Source: DASXHY01 sp035552155
Lineage (GTDB): Bacteria; Verrucomicrobiota; Verrucomicrobiia; Limisphaerales; DASXHY01
Assembly (NCBI GenBank): GCA_035552155.1
Contig: DASZLX010000056.1
Location: 205,157-269,156, forward strand
Length of the DNA: 64,000 nucleotides
Direction of reading: 5' to 3'
The translations under genes were made by a program, and so were the position numbers. A model generated the notes under the pieces. The model had not been told where the DNA came from and did no database searches. It saw only the letters and a list, made by a program, of their open reading frames with translations. Below, in pieces: positions 42,917 through 51,449 of this stretch (its first letter is position 1; the number at the start of each line of letters is the position of its first letter).

Positions 42917-44638
42917 GTGATCGACGCCCGCCCTGAACCGAATCGCGCACCCGCTCCGCTGGTTTTGCTGCTGCGCATTCACCTGTTGCAGGCCTGGCGC
43001 AAACTCAAGGCGTTGCGCGACCAATCCCGGCTCCTCACCAGTGTCATCGGAGTATTCATTGTCGGTTACCTCGTGCTGTCTTTTGAATTGTTCTCGTGGG
43101 GGCTGAAATTTATTGCGAGCTTTCCCGGGCTGGGCACGGTGCTTACTGAGCGGCTGATGTATCTGCTGTTCGCTTTCCTTTTTGCCCTGCTGCTGCTGAG
43201 CAATCTCGTCATCAGCTACACCAATCTTTTTCGGAACCGCGAGGCGGCCTACCTGCTCACGCAACCGGTGGAGTGGCAGACGATTTTCCGGTGGAAGTTC
43301 ATCGAGTCCGCGCTGCTCTCCTCGTGGGCGTTTCTCTTTTTAATCGCCCCGATGCTGGTGGCCTTCGGCTTGATTCGTCATGTGCCGTGGCATTTTTATC
43401 TCATCACCACCGCGCTCACCGGGATGTTCATCGTGCTGCCGGGCGTGATTGGCTCATGGTTCGCCATTTGCCTGGCGCGTTATCTCGACCGGCGCAGTTT
43501 TCAAATCACACTCATCGCCGGCTCGATTGTGCTGCTGGGAATGGCAGCGTTCTGGTGGCAGGCCCAGGCCGCCACGGACGAAATGCTGGAGTCGCGCGTC
43601 CTCGAAGTCCTGGACCTGTTGCTTGCCCGCACCCGCTTCGCCATGTTTCCACTGTTGCCGAGTTATTGGCTCTCGACCAGCGTACTGCAATGGGCCGACG
43701 GCGCGGTCACGTCGGCGCTTTTTTTCGTGCTCGTGCTCTTGAGCAATACCCTGTTCTTCGGCCTGCTCACCTTCACGCGCGCGGGCAAACTGTTTTTTGA
43801 CACCAACTCGGCCGTGCAAAGCCGCGCTGGCATTCGCTCCCGGCAAATATCCGGCGCGGCGGCGAAAGATTTTCCACCACCGGGCCCGATGGAGAAATTC
43901 ATCGGCCTGTTCGCCTTCGTCCGGCACGACACCCGCGCGCTCATCGTGAAAGACGCGCGCATGTTTTGGCGGGACACCACTCAATGGGGCCAGTCCGTGA
44001 TGCTCTTCGGCTTGCTGGGCGTCTATATCATCAACCTGCGTCATTTCACGCAGCAACTGAACAATCCCTTCTGGATCAACCTCGTCGCCTACCTCAACCT
44101 CAGCGCGTGCGCGCTCAACCTGGCCACGCTCACCACGCGCTTTGTCTATCCCCAATTCTCGCTCGAAGGCCGCCGGCTCTGGATCATCGGCATGGCGCCG
44201 CTGGGTTTGAAACGCGTCGTCAAAGTAAAATACTGGCTGGCCAGCCTCGCTTCCCTAACGGTAACCGCGACGCTCATCACGCTCTCCTGCCACCTGTTGA
44301 AAATGAGTTGGGATCAAATCGCCTTTTTCGCCTCCATCGTGACGGTCATGACATTTTCGCTGACCGGCCTTGCGGTCGGTCTTGGCGTACTTTATCCGAA
44401 CATGAAGGACGCGAATCCCAGCAAGATCGTGAGTGGATTTGGTGGCACGCTCTGTCTCGTGCTGAGTTTCCTCTACATTCTTGGTTCCGTGCTCCTGTTG
44501 GCCATCGGCACCGCAGGTTTTCACGCGCACATTTCGTGGATAGTCACCAGCATCATCGTTTTCTGCGCGCTGTCCTTCGTCATCGGCTGGCTGCCGATGA
44601 AACTGGGGTTGCGGCAAGTCGAAAAAATGGAATTTTAA
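42917..44638 (+). CDS. Large polytopic ABC-2-like membrane protein
   Basis: GTG 42917, preceded by AGGATAGGG, gives 573 residues. There are about 14 membrane helices in two similar halves, including LTSVIGVFIVGYLVLSFELF, LMYLLFAFLFALLLLSNLVI, FFVLVLLSNTLFFGLLTF and LVLSFLYILGSVLLLAIG. The central cytoplasmic part has FVRHDTRALIVKDARMFWRD, a pattern of ABC-2 exporters (KDxRxxxRD). No ATPase gene is adjacent. Function and substrate are unknown. An ATG at 42860 would overlap the divergent gene and is less likely. Confidence 0.78.
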   Translation: MIDARPEPNRAPAPLVLLLRIHLLQAWRKLKALRDQSRLLTSVIGVFIVGYLVLSFELFSWGLKFIASFPGLGTVLTERLMYLLFAFLFALLLLSNLVISYTNLFRNREAAYLLTQPVEWQTIFRWKFIESALLSSWAFLFLIAPMLVAFGLIRHVPWHFYLITTALTGMFIVLPGVIGSWFAICLARYLDRRSFQITLIAGSIVLLGMAAFWWQAQAATDEMLESRVLEVLDLLLARTRFAMFPLLPSYWLSTSVLQWADGAVTSALFFVLVLLSNTLFFGLLTFTRAGKLFFDTNSAVQSRAGIRSRQISGAAAKDFPPPGPMEKFIGLFAFVRHDTRALIVKDARMFWRDTTQWGQSVMLFGLLGVYIINLRHFTQQLNNPFWINLVAYLNLSACALNLATLTTRFVYPQFSLEGRRLWIIGMAPLGLKRVVKVKYWLASLASLTVTATLITLSCHLLKMSWDQIAFFASIVTVMTFSLTGLAVGLGVLYPNMKDANPSKIVSGFGGTLCLVLSFLYILGSVLLLAIGTAGFHAHISWIVTSIIVFCALSFVIGWLPMKLGLRQVEKMEF

Positions 44639-44708
44639 CCCGTGGCAGCCGGCGCAAGGACGCTCAAAATTTCTCTGTGCGAGAAAAGTTTGAAGCCTAC
44701 GTTGGCTG

Positions 44709-45356
44709 CTATTGGAGCGAGCGCTCCAGCGCTTCGAAAAGTGCTTCCCGGTCGGCAAGGTGCCGGCTGGCGCGATTGCCCGTCACCAACCCAAATCCCT
44801 CCCCGTAGGCAGGACCATTCGCTACGCAGGCGTTCGTGCGGCATTCCGCGATTTGCTTTTCCGCCGCGCGAATCACATCGGACCGCGCGCCGTCCACTTC
44901 GTATTTCCATCCAGTGATGCGCGCCTCTGGGAACCAATCGCGCAGGTGCGCGATGATTTTCTCCGTCGGCAAGAGTTCCGCAAGCAGCGCGCCGTTTCGC
45001 GTGGAAATTTTGCCGGACCTCACTTCTGTCAATTCACCCTGCACGGAGCGGTTCCAGACCTTGCCAAATAAGAAATCGCTAACAGCGGCGGCGTGAAACA
45101 CCGCCCCCACGGGCTTATCGCTCCAGGCTTGAAGTTTCGTCTTCAGGCTCGCGGTGGTGGTGAAAGTTTCGACGTGTTGCGCGCGCCGTTCGCCGGGATA
45201 AGACGCCTGTTCCCCAATGAGCAAAGTCACTTCGTGTCCGTGCGCCGCGAGGAAATTAGCCAGCTCCGTGCCGAGCCGCCCGGTGGAAAAATTCGTCAGC
45301 CGCCGCGCTCCATCCAGCGGCTCGAAGGTCGGTCCGGCGGTGACAAGGCAAATCAC
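44709..45356 (-). CDS. coaB: Phosphopantothenate-cysteine ligase domain protein (CoaB)
   Basis: A 215-residue protein matching the CoaB half of bacterial CoaBC, which joins cysteine to 4'-phosphopantothenate in coenzyme A synthesis. Signatures are VTAGPTFEPLDGARRLTNFS, TGRLGTELA and AAAVSDF. The flavin-dependent decarboxylase half (CoaC) is absent, so it is a stand-alone ligase and a separate CoaC should exist elsewhere. It is convergent with the preceding membrane-protein gene. Confidence 0.87.
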   Translation of the reverse strand: MICLVTAGPTFEPLDGARRLTNFSTGRLGTELANFLAAHGHEVTLLIGEQASYPGERRAQHVETFTTTASLKTKLQAWSDKPVGAVFHAAAVSDFLFGKVWNRSVQGELTEVRSGKISTRNGALLAELLPTEKIIAHLRDWFPEARITGWKYEVDGARSDVIRAAEKQIAECRTNACVANGPAYGEGFGLVTGNRASRHLADREALFEALERSLQ

Positions 45357-45400
45357 GGCTTGAAATTACTCGAAAGACATCAAAAAGCGCGAAAATTTTT

Positions 45401-45434
45401 GCGAATTCGTGTGAATTCGTGTCCATTGGTGGTT
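45401..45434. repeat. GAATTCGTGT direct repeat upstream of hsp70
   Basis: Two GAATTCGTGT units followed by CCATTGGTGG resemble, in inverse orientation, the nuoB-nuoC gap string at 25034-25062. It occupies the space where the hsp70 promoter or leader would be expected. Confidence 0.55.
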
Positions 45435-45451
45435 CATATTACGCAAACCAG

Positions 45452-47401
45452 ATGAGCAAAATTGTCGGCATCGATTTGGGCACCACGAATTCTCTCGTGG
45501 CCACGGTGGATTCAGGCATCCCGCTCGTGATCGCGGATGCCGAAGGCCGCCGGCTCACGCCTTCGGTCGTCCACTTTCCGGCGCTTGATGCGGACCCGGT
45601 CGTCGGTCATGCGGCAAATCGGGTGCGTGTCATCAAACCGGCGGAGACGGTTTATTCAGTCAAACGTTTCATGGGCCGGCGGGGATCGGAAATTTCGCCC
45701 GAAGAAAAATCCGTCGCGTATCCGTTGGATTGCAGCGGCGCCGGTCCGGTAACCATTCCGATTCACGGCAAGAATTTTTCCCCGGAGGATATTTCCACTG
45801 AAGTTCTCAAAAAACTCAAGCGCGACGCCGAAGCGAGTTTCAACGAATCGGTCACGCGCGCGGTCATCACCGTTCCAGCTTATTTCAACGATGCCCAGCG
45901 CAACGCTACGAAAAAGGCCGGCGAATTGGCCGGATTCACCGTCGAGCGCATCGTGAACGAGCCGACCGCCGCCGCGCTGGCCTACGGATTGAACCGGCTG
46001 CATGAACGCGCCAAAATCGCGGTTTATGATTTGGGCGGTGGGACTTTCGACCTCTCGATTCTGGAATTGAACAATGGCGTTTTCCAGGTGCTGTCCACGA
46101 ACGGAAACACGCGGCTGGGCGGGGATGACATAGACCGGCGCATCATCGATTTTCTGGCCGCGGAAATTGCGAAGCAGGGCGGCCCGGATTTGAAAATGAC
46201 GAAGGACGAACGTCAAACGGCGTCATCCGCCGTTCCGCATTCGTCATTATTATCCCGGCTTCGCGAGGCGGCCGAAGAAGCCAAAATCAAGCTTTCCACC
46301 GAAACTGAAGTTGAAATCACACTGCCATTTCTGACGCCCGAGTTCAGTTTCAGTTGCCGGCTGACGCGCGCGGAACTGGAAAATATTTCGCGCGATCTCA
46401 TCCTGCGCACGCGCGAGCATTGCCTGCGCTCGCTCGCGGACGCGAAGCTCGAAGCGAAGGACCTCGACCAGGTGATTCTCGTTGGCGGCCAAACGCGCAT
46501 GCCGCTCGTGCGGCAACTTGTCGCGGAATGGTTTGGCTGCGTGGATTTCGAAGAGACCCGCGGCAGCGTCCGCCTCGGCTCTGATTTTCACAAGGCCAAA
46601 GGACCACAATTGAACACCTCCCAGAATCCGGATGAAGCGGTGGCGCTCGGCGCGGCCATCCAGGCGGAAATTCTCTCCGGCGGTTTTCAAAATGTGTTGC
46701 TGCTCGATATCACGCCGTTGTCGCTGGGCATCGAGACGTTTGGCGGTTTGATGAACGTCATCATTCCGCGCAACACCACCATTCCGGTGAAAGCCGGAGA
46801 AATGTTCACCACGGCGGTGGACAACCAGCGCGACATGCTGATCCACGTGCTGCAAGGCGAGCGCGAGCGCGTCAAACACAACTGGAGCCTTGGCAAATTC
46901 ACGATTGAATTCGCGCCCGCGCCGCGCGGGGTGCCGCGGGTGGGCGTGCAATTTGAAATCGATGCGAACGGCATCCTGCACGTGCTCGCGCGGGACATCG
47001 CCAGCGGCAAACAAAAGATCGCGGAAATGAAATCCGCTGTGGACGTGGACGATACCGCGGTCCAACAGATGGTCGAAGAATCGGTGGAACACGCTTTCGA
47101 AGACCTGGCCGCCCGGCGTTGGATCGAGGCTAAATTAAAAGCGAACGAATTGATTTCCGCCACTCGCAAGGCGCTGGCGGATTGCTCCGGCGAATTGGAT
47201 GCCGATTACCAGGCGCGGGTAGAGGCGGCGTTGCAAAACGTGGAAAGGACGGTCGCCAGTGAGGACGCTCAAACCAAAATCGGAAATCACAAGCAGCTAC
47301 AGGCCGATTGCGCCGCGCTGGATGAAGCGACCAAACCGCTCGCTGAATTACTCATGGATAAAGTGACAGAAGCGATGTTGCGTAAGCGTGGGTTGGTGTG
47401 A
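45452..47401 (+). CDS. Hsp70-family chaperone (DnaK/HscA-like)
   Basis: A 649-residue chaperone from ATG 45452. The ATPase domain has GIDLGTTNSLV, VPAYFNDAQRNATKKAGELA, NEPTAAALAYGL and VYDLGGGTFDLSILE. The substrate domain has LLDITPLSLGIETFGGLMN. Residues about 253-266 (DERQTASSAVPHSS) are encoded by palindromic repeat DNA. Another extra stretch at about 370-390 (GSVRLGSDFHKAKGPQLNTS) precedes NPDEAVALGAA. No dnaJ or grpE is adjacent, so it may be a second Hsp70 rather than the main DnaK. Confidence 0.93.
   Translation: MSKIVGIDLGTTNSLVATVDSGIPLVIADAEGRRLTPSVVHFPALDADPVVGHAANRVRVIKPAETVYSVKRFMGRRGSEISPEEKSVAYPLDCSGAGPVTIPIHGKNFSPEDISTEVLKKLKRDAEASFNESVTRAVITVPAYFNDAQRNATKKAGELAGFTVERIVNEPTAAALAYGLNRLHERAKIAVYDLGGGTFDLSILELNNGVFQVLSTNGNTRLGGDDIDRRIIDFLAAEIAKQGGPDLKMTKDERQTASSAVPHSSLLSRLREAAEEAKIKLSTETEVEITLPFLTPEFSFSCRLTRAELENISRDLILRTREHCLRSLADAKLEAKDLDQVILVGGQTRMPLVRQLVAEWFGCVDFEETRGSVRLGSDFHKAKGPQLNTSQNPDEAVALGAAIQAEILSGGFQNVLLLDITPLSLGIETFGGLMNVIIPRNTTIPVKAGEMFTTAVDNQRDMLIHVLQGERERVKHNWSLGKFTIEFAPAPRGVPRVGVQFEIDANGILHVLARDIASGKQKIAEMKSAVDVDDTAVQQMVEESVEHAFEDLAARRWIEAKLKANELISATRKALADCSGELDADYQARVEAALQNVERTVASEDAQTKIGNHKQLQADCAALDEATKPLAELLMDKVTEAMLRKRGLV
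46204..46248. repeat. Palindromic insertion inside hsp70
   Basis: GACGAACGTCAAACGGCG and CGCCGTTCCGCATTCGTC are imperfect inverse complements (12 of 17 core positions) around TCATC. The unit is in frame and replaces the short loop expected before the RLREAAEEAKIKLS helix. Confidence 0.7.
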
Positions 47402-47408
47402 GCTGAGA

Positions 47409-47505
47409 AAGCTACAAATCCAAACTCCAAGCACCGGAGAAGCTCCAAGCTTTCAATTCCGAATCAAATTTTTGGGGGTTTGGGGCTTGGAATTTGTAGC
47501 TTTTA
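47409..47505. repeat. Family C repeat between hsp70 and a convergent kinase gene
   Basis: AAAGCTACAAATCCAAACTC followed by CAAGC faces GCTTGGAATTTGTAGCTTTT. The arms are inverse complements with a small gap. Placed between convergent stops, it could fold as a two-way terminator. Confidence 0.78.
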
Positions 47506-47517
47506 ATCGCCTGGCGA

Positions 47518-49554
47518 TTAATGCGCCGTGGGTTCCACCGGCAGCGAGATTCGGATGATGCCGGACTGGCCGGACTTGCGCGGGAGGATTTCCAGTTTTC
47601 CGTGATGGGTCTCGATGATTTTGCGGCTCACCGTTAACCCGAGACCGAGACCGACGTTGCGCGTCGTGAAAAATGGCGAGGGCGCCTTCTGCGCGGCCTC
47701 GGGCGTGAACCCGGAGCCGTTGTCCTGGACTTCAATTTGCAAATCGTGAATCACACCGTTGCCGTTGGAATCAGTGTGCAGGCGCACGCCGATTTTCGGG
47801 TCGGTGGGATTGGCCTGCAGGGCGTTCAGGATGACCTCGGTCAGCGCGTGTTTCAACGCCGCGCGGTCGCCCGTCATCACAATTGGCTTGGCCTCGTCTT
47901 CGTATTTGAATTGGGCCGCCTTCACCGGCTGATGTTTGCGCGCTTCTTCGTAGGCTTCCTCGATGAGCGGATTCATGGGGAACGCCTCATGTGAGATGAC
48001 GCTGTCGCGCGCGAGGAAGCGCATCTGATTGATGAGCCGTGTGACGCGTTTGACCCCGTCCGCCAGTGCCGCATCGAGGGACGCGCGGAATTCCGGGTCC
48101 TTGTATTTATCGGCCAGCAACTGTTGATGGGTCGAGAGTGGGACCATGGCGTTGCCGACCTCGTGGGCGAGGCGGTCGGCCATGGTGCGGACGAGACGTA
48201 AATTGGCGGTCTCGATTTCGAGCCGCCGCAATTGTTCGCTTTGCGTGAGATCCTCGACCATCAACAGTGCTGACGCCGGTTGGGCTGCGTTTTGGCGCTG
48301 GAAAGGAACGACCGTGACGTTGTAAATCGTGCCCGGCTCCGGCTCGAACTTGAAGGTTGGCAGGGCGGTGCCGCTTTTTAAAACCTGGTAAACCTTGGTG
48401 CCGATAATCTGCGGCAGGTCGCTGAACTCCATCTCGCCCGTGCGCTGGTTGGACACGCCAAAGAAACGGCGCGCCGCTTTGTTCGCGTGCAGCACGGCCA
48501 AGTCGCGGTTGACCACAATGCACGCACTGCTGAGCTCGCGCAGGATTTCCGCCATCATCGTGTGGCTGCCGGAAAGCTGGTCGTGCAGCCAGATGTTTTT
48601 GACCGCCAGGCCGAGTTGTTCCAGCAGATGAAAAATCAGCTCCAATTCCGGATTCGTCAGCGATTCGCCCGTGATATGACCGTCAAACACGGCCACGCCG
48701 ATGACCGTCTCGCGATCGAGGATCGGCACGGCCACTTGGGTACCGAGCAGTTCGAATTCCTTTTGGGCCTCGACGTCGAGCCGGGCTTCATCGCTTGTGC
48801 GGCGCAGGATGCGTCCGAGGCGAGCCACCTGGCCGCCAATGCCGGTCTCAAAGGAAAGTTCAAAATGTTCCAGTAACCCGGGCGCCAGGCCGAGGGCGCA
48901 CGCCGCGCGCAGCCGCCGGTTGTCATCGAGCCGCAAATGTTCGCCCATCCACTCGGTCGGTTGGCGGAGGAAAACGGCGGCGCGATTGATGCCGATCAAT
49001 TCCCGGAGCAATAGCAGGAATTGCTTGAGCATGGCATCGGCATCCAGTGAATGCGTGAGAATGGCGGAAAACCCGCGCAACGGACTGAGGCTTTGAAAGG
49101 CAGTTTGGGATTGCGTTGGCGGCGTGTGCGGCGCGGCTTGCGCTTTCGGGTAGTCGGGAGCCGGGGAGGGGGATGACTGCTGGCTGCCGGGGGTATTGGT
49201 TTCCCATAGCCGATCCAGCAGGGCCGAGAGCATTCGGATCCGCACCGGTTTGGCCAGCACGTGAGTGGCGCCCTGGAGGTACGCCTCTTCCTCCCATTCG
49301 GATTGTTTCGCCCCGGTATAAATTATCAGCGGACAGCGGGGCGCGCGGCGGCGCAATTTCTCGAGGACCCATACTCCCTGCACGCTGGAAAGCTCGACAT
49401 CGACAATACAAGCGTTCGCGAGACCGTGGGCGAGAAGCGGCTCCGCTTCCTCAACGGTCGTGCGATGCACAATCCGGTATTGTTCCGGACTCAGCCCGGT
49501 GCGAAGCGATTCCGCCAGCTCCGGGTGGGGCGCTAAAACCAAAAGCGTCTTCAT
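47518..49554 (-). CDS. Receiver-GAF-PAS histidine kinase
   Basis: A 678-residue cytoplasmic kinase. It begins with a receiver-like domain (1-120: CIVDVELSSVQG with the acceptor Asp, YTGAK, LAKPV), then a Pro/Ser linker, a GAF domain (about 165-330), a PAS domain (about 340-450: ELSSACIVVNRDLAVLHANK), HisKA with RLAHEVGNAMVPLSTHQ and HATPase with DNGSGFTPEAA and GLGLGLTVSRKI. The H-box HEVGNAM differs from the common HEIRNPL. There is no membrane segment and no output regulator next to it. Confidence 0.93.
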   Translation of the reverse strand: MKTLLVLAPHPELAESLRTGLSPEQYRIVHRTTVEEAEPLLAHGLANACIVDVELSSVQGVWVLEKLRRRAPRCPLIIYTGAKQSEWEEEAYLQGATHVLAKPVRIRMLSALLDRLWETNTPGSQQSSPSPAPDYPKAQAAPHTPPTQSQTAFQSLSPLRGFSAILTHSLDADAMLKQFLLLLRELIGINRAAVFLRQPTEWMGEHLRLDDNRRLRAACALGLAPGLLEHFELSFETGIGGQVARLGRILRRTSDEARLDVEAQKEFELLGTQVAVPILDRETVIGVAVFDGHITGESLTNPELELIFHLLEQLGLAVKNIWLHDQLSGSHTMMAEILRELSSACIVVNRDLAVLHANKAARRFFGVSNQRTGEMEFSDLPQIIGTKVYQVLKSGTALPTFKFEPEPGTIYNVTVVPFQRQNAAQPASALLMVEDLTQSEQLRRLEIETANLRLVRTMADRLAHEVGNAMVPLSTHQQLLADKYKDPEFRASLDAALADGVKRVTRLINQMRFLARDSVISHEAFPMNPLIEEAYEEARKHQPVKAAQFKYEDEAKPIVMTGDRAALKHALTEVILNALQANPTDPKIGVRLHTDSNGNGVIHDLQIEVQDNGSGFTPEAAQKAPSPFFTTRNVGLGLGLTVSRKIIETHHGKLEILPRKSGQSGIIRISLPVEPTAH

Positions 49555-50043
49555 TTTTCAAGCGGGGCGGCATGAGTAAAGTAAAGCTGCTGGCGCTTGG
49601 GCCTGGTAGTCTGCTGTTGGGCGCTTGTGCGAGTTACCAGCTTTTTGCAACCGACAACCTCGTTGCTCCGACCATCGCTTGCGATGATCAAGGTCTTCCC
49701 TGCTGCCATTACTATCGTCAGATGATCCATACGATTCCCAGTCCGGTCAAATTGTTTCTCAAGCACAATAGACAACATCACGTCCAGGTTGCAAACACAT
49801 GGAATACCGATTCGGTACTCTGGAAGATTACTTATCGACATCCAAGGGACGCACCGGGGAATTGCGTCGCAAGGCAGTCAGGAAAAACGATTTGCGCAGC
49901 GCCAGCCTGCCATTTGGCCCGATTGCGTCGCGAATTCAAAGGCTTTCCGAAGCAACGCCCGCCCTTAGGCGCGCGACCCAAAATAAAAATCAAAAGGATT
50001 GCTTACCCGCTGGCTTTCGCGGCAAAATGCACGAGTTTACCGC
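49555..50043. other. 489-base divergent region, possible small ORFs
   Basis: This lies between the kinase gene and a divergent radical SAM gene and should contain both promoters. A 96-codon minus frame (49551-49841) overlaps the kinase start by 4 bases, and an 82-codon plus frame (49799-50047) overlaps the radical SAM start by 4 bases. The ATGA junctions are suggestive, but neither protein shows a domain, signal or good ribosome site, so they are not called as genes. Confidence 0.4.
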
Positions 50044-51261
50044 ATGAATACAGCCAGTTTGACTGCATCCGAGAAGCCCGTGACGCCGGTGGCAAATTCG
50101 CCGACCGCAGGCGCGCCTGCCGCCGGTTCGCCGACCGCAGGTCCGGACTTTACCCAGCCTGTGGTCCGGCCAAAGAAGAGCATCTTCAAACTGGTTGGCG
50201 AAGTCCTCGATCACGGCGGTCCCGGTTATCTGCAATTTGCCATCACTAACCTCTGCAATGCCGACTGCGACTTCTGCGGCTTTGCGCGCTCCAAGTTCGA
50301 TCCCAAGGCCCGCCGCAGTGTTACTTTGAAAGAGGCGAAGGATGTCATCGATATCGCGGTAAAAAACCATATCGGCTACCTGCTGTTCGTTGGTGGCGAA
50401 CCGATGGTCCATAAAGAGCTGCGCGCGATGACCCGCTACGCCGCGGAGCGCGGGATTCATCCCATGATCTGCACCAACGGCGGATTGTGGACCGAAGACA
50501 ACATGCGCGGCCTGGCCAGCGACGGCCTCAGCAGCGTCATCATGTCCATCGACGCCCACGATATTTCCAAGCACGAGAAAAATCGCGGCCTGCCGGATGT
50601 TTGCCGCAAGATAAAACGGGCGAATGAATTCTTCCATTCCGTCGGCATCCAGACGACCGCGAGCATTACTGCCAGCCGGTTGATTGACGATTACGAAAAA
50701 TTGCCGGCTTTTCTGGAAACGCTCGGATTCAAAAGCTGCACCTTCAGCTACCCGCTCACTTCGCTGGCCAGCAGTTATCTCAGCTTCAGCGACAGCGGTT
50801 TGGTGAATTACTCGAAAGACGAGCTCATCGAGCTGTTCGAGAAAATCAAGAACATGAAGCTCCGTAGCGGCTATCCGGTCGTGAACCCGACGGAATCGCT
50901 GCACGAAATGCAGCGGCATTTGCGGGGTGAGAAGGAGCAATTCGGCTGCCTCGGCGGGCACAAGTATTTTTATCTCGATTGGAACCTGAACATGTATCGT
51001 TGCCATTTCTGGGAAAAGCCGATGTGCAATATTTATGAGTTTGACCAATCGAAACTCATCCGCGACGGCTGCACGCGCTGCATGATTGATTGCTACCGCG
51101 ATCCGAGCATCTTGCAATATGTCGCCATCAGTGCCAGCGACGCCTTCAACAACGTCAAAAAAGGCAAGCTCGGCGCCGCCGCCAAAAACATCTTTGACCG
51201 TCGCAACCTCACCTCGATCAAAGCCGTTTGGGAAGACCGCAAGTGGATTGGGAAAGTCTGA
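50044..51261 (+). CDS. Radical SAM protein with a C-terminal cysteine-rich segment
   Basis: A 405-residue enzyme from ATG 50044. The SAM-binding cluster motif is CNADCDFC, followed by LLFVGGEPMVHKEL and MICTNGGLW, the usual barrel motifs. The C-terminal part has CLGGHKYFYLDWNLNMYRC, then CTRCMIDCYRD, suggesting an auxiliary iron-sulfur site of SPASM type. The N-terminal Pro/Ala/Gly stretch is encoded by a 15-base unit TTCGCCGACCGCAGG repeated at 50097 and 50127. The substrate is unknown. Confidence 0.9.
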   Translation: MNTASLTASEKPVTPVANSPTAGAPAAGSPTAGPDFTQPVVRPKKSIFKLVGEVLDHGGPGYLQFAITNLCNADCDFCGFARSKFDPKARRSVTLKEAKDVIDIAVKNHIGYLLFVGGEPMVHKELRAMTRYAAERGIHPMICTNGGLWTEDNMRGLASDGLSSVIMSIDAHDISKHEKNRGLPDVCRKIKRANEFFHSVGIQTTASITASRLIDDYEKLPAFLETLGFKSCTFSYPLTSLASSYLSFSDSGLVNYSKDELIELFEKIKNMKLRSGYPVVNPTESLHEMQRHLRGEKEQFGCLGGHKYFYLDWNLNMYRCHFWEKPMCNIYEFDQSKLIRDGCTRCMIDCYRDPSILQYVAISASDAFNNVKKGKLGAAAKNIFDRRNLTSIKAVWEDRKWIGKV

Positions 51262-51276
51262 TTTCCTTTTCATGTA

Positions 51277-51297
51277 GCGGCGGTCTGTGACCGCCGC
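51277..51297. repeat. 9-base-pair hairpin after the radical SAM gene
   Basis: GCGGCGGTC-TGT-GACCGCCGC is a perfect stem with a 3-base loop, 15 bases after the stop codon. There is no U-tract, so it may be a factor-dependent end, an mRNA-stabilising hairpin or a dispersed repeat. Confidence 0.7.
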
Positions 51298-51436
51298 CAT
51301 ATCTCACATGGCAGGCCAGTACGGCCCATTCTGCCCTCACTCCGCGTGCTTCAGAAGGGCCTCGATATACATTGATTTTCCCGGCCGCTTTGCTATTACT
51401 CTCTAGCTCCAAAGAAGTCCGGCGTGTGCCGTTCGC

Positions 51437-51445
51437 AAGGAGATG
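51437..51445 (+). promoter_or_regulatory. Strong Shine-Dalgarno deciding the TIG protein start
   Basis: AAGGAGATG lies 4 bases before ATG 51450. It supports this start over the in-frame ATG at 51372, which lacks a ribosome site and would bury the signal peptide. Confidence 0.8.
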
Positions 51446-51449
51446 TAGC

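Noticed and set aside
49572..50249. A lipoprotein-like start (MSKVKLLALGPGSLLLGAC) on the plus strand
   Set aside because: The frame runs about 200 bases into the radical SAM gene and the rest is Arg/Pro-rich without any domain. The lipobox is probably accidental.
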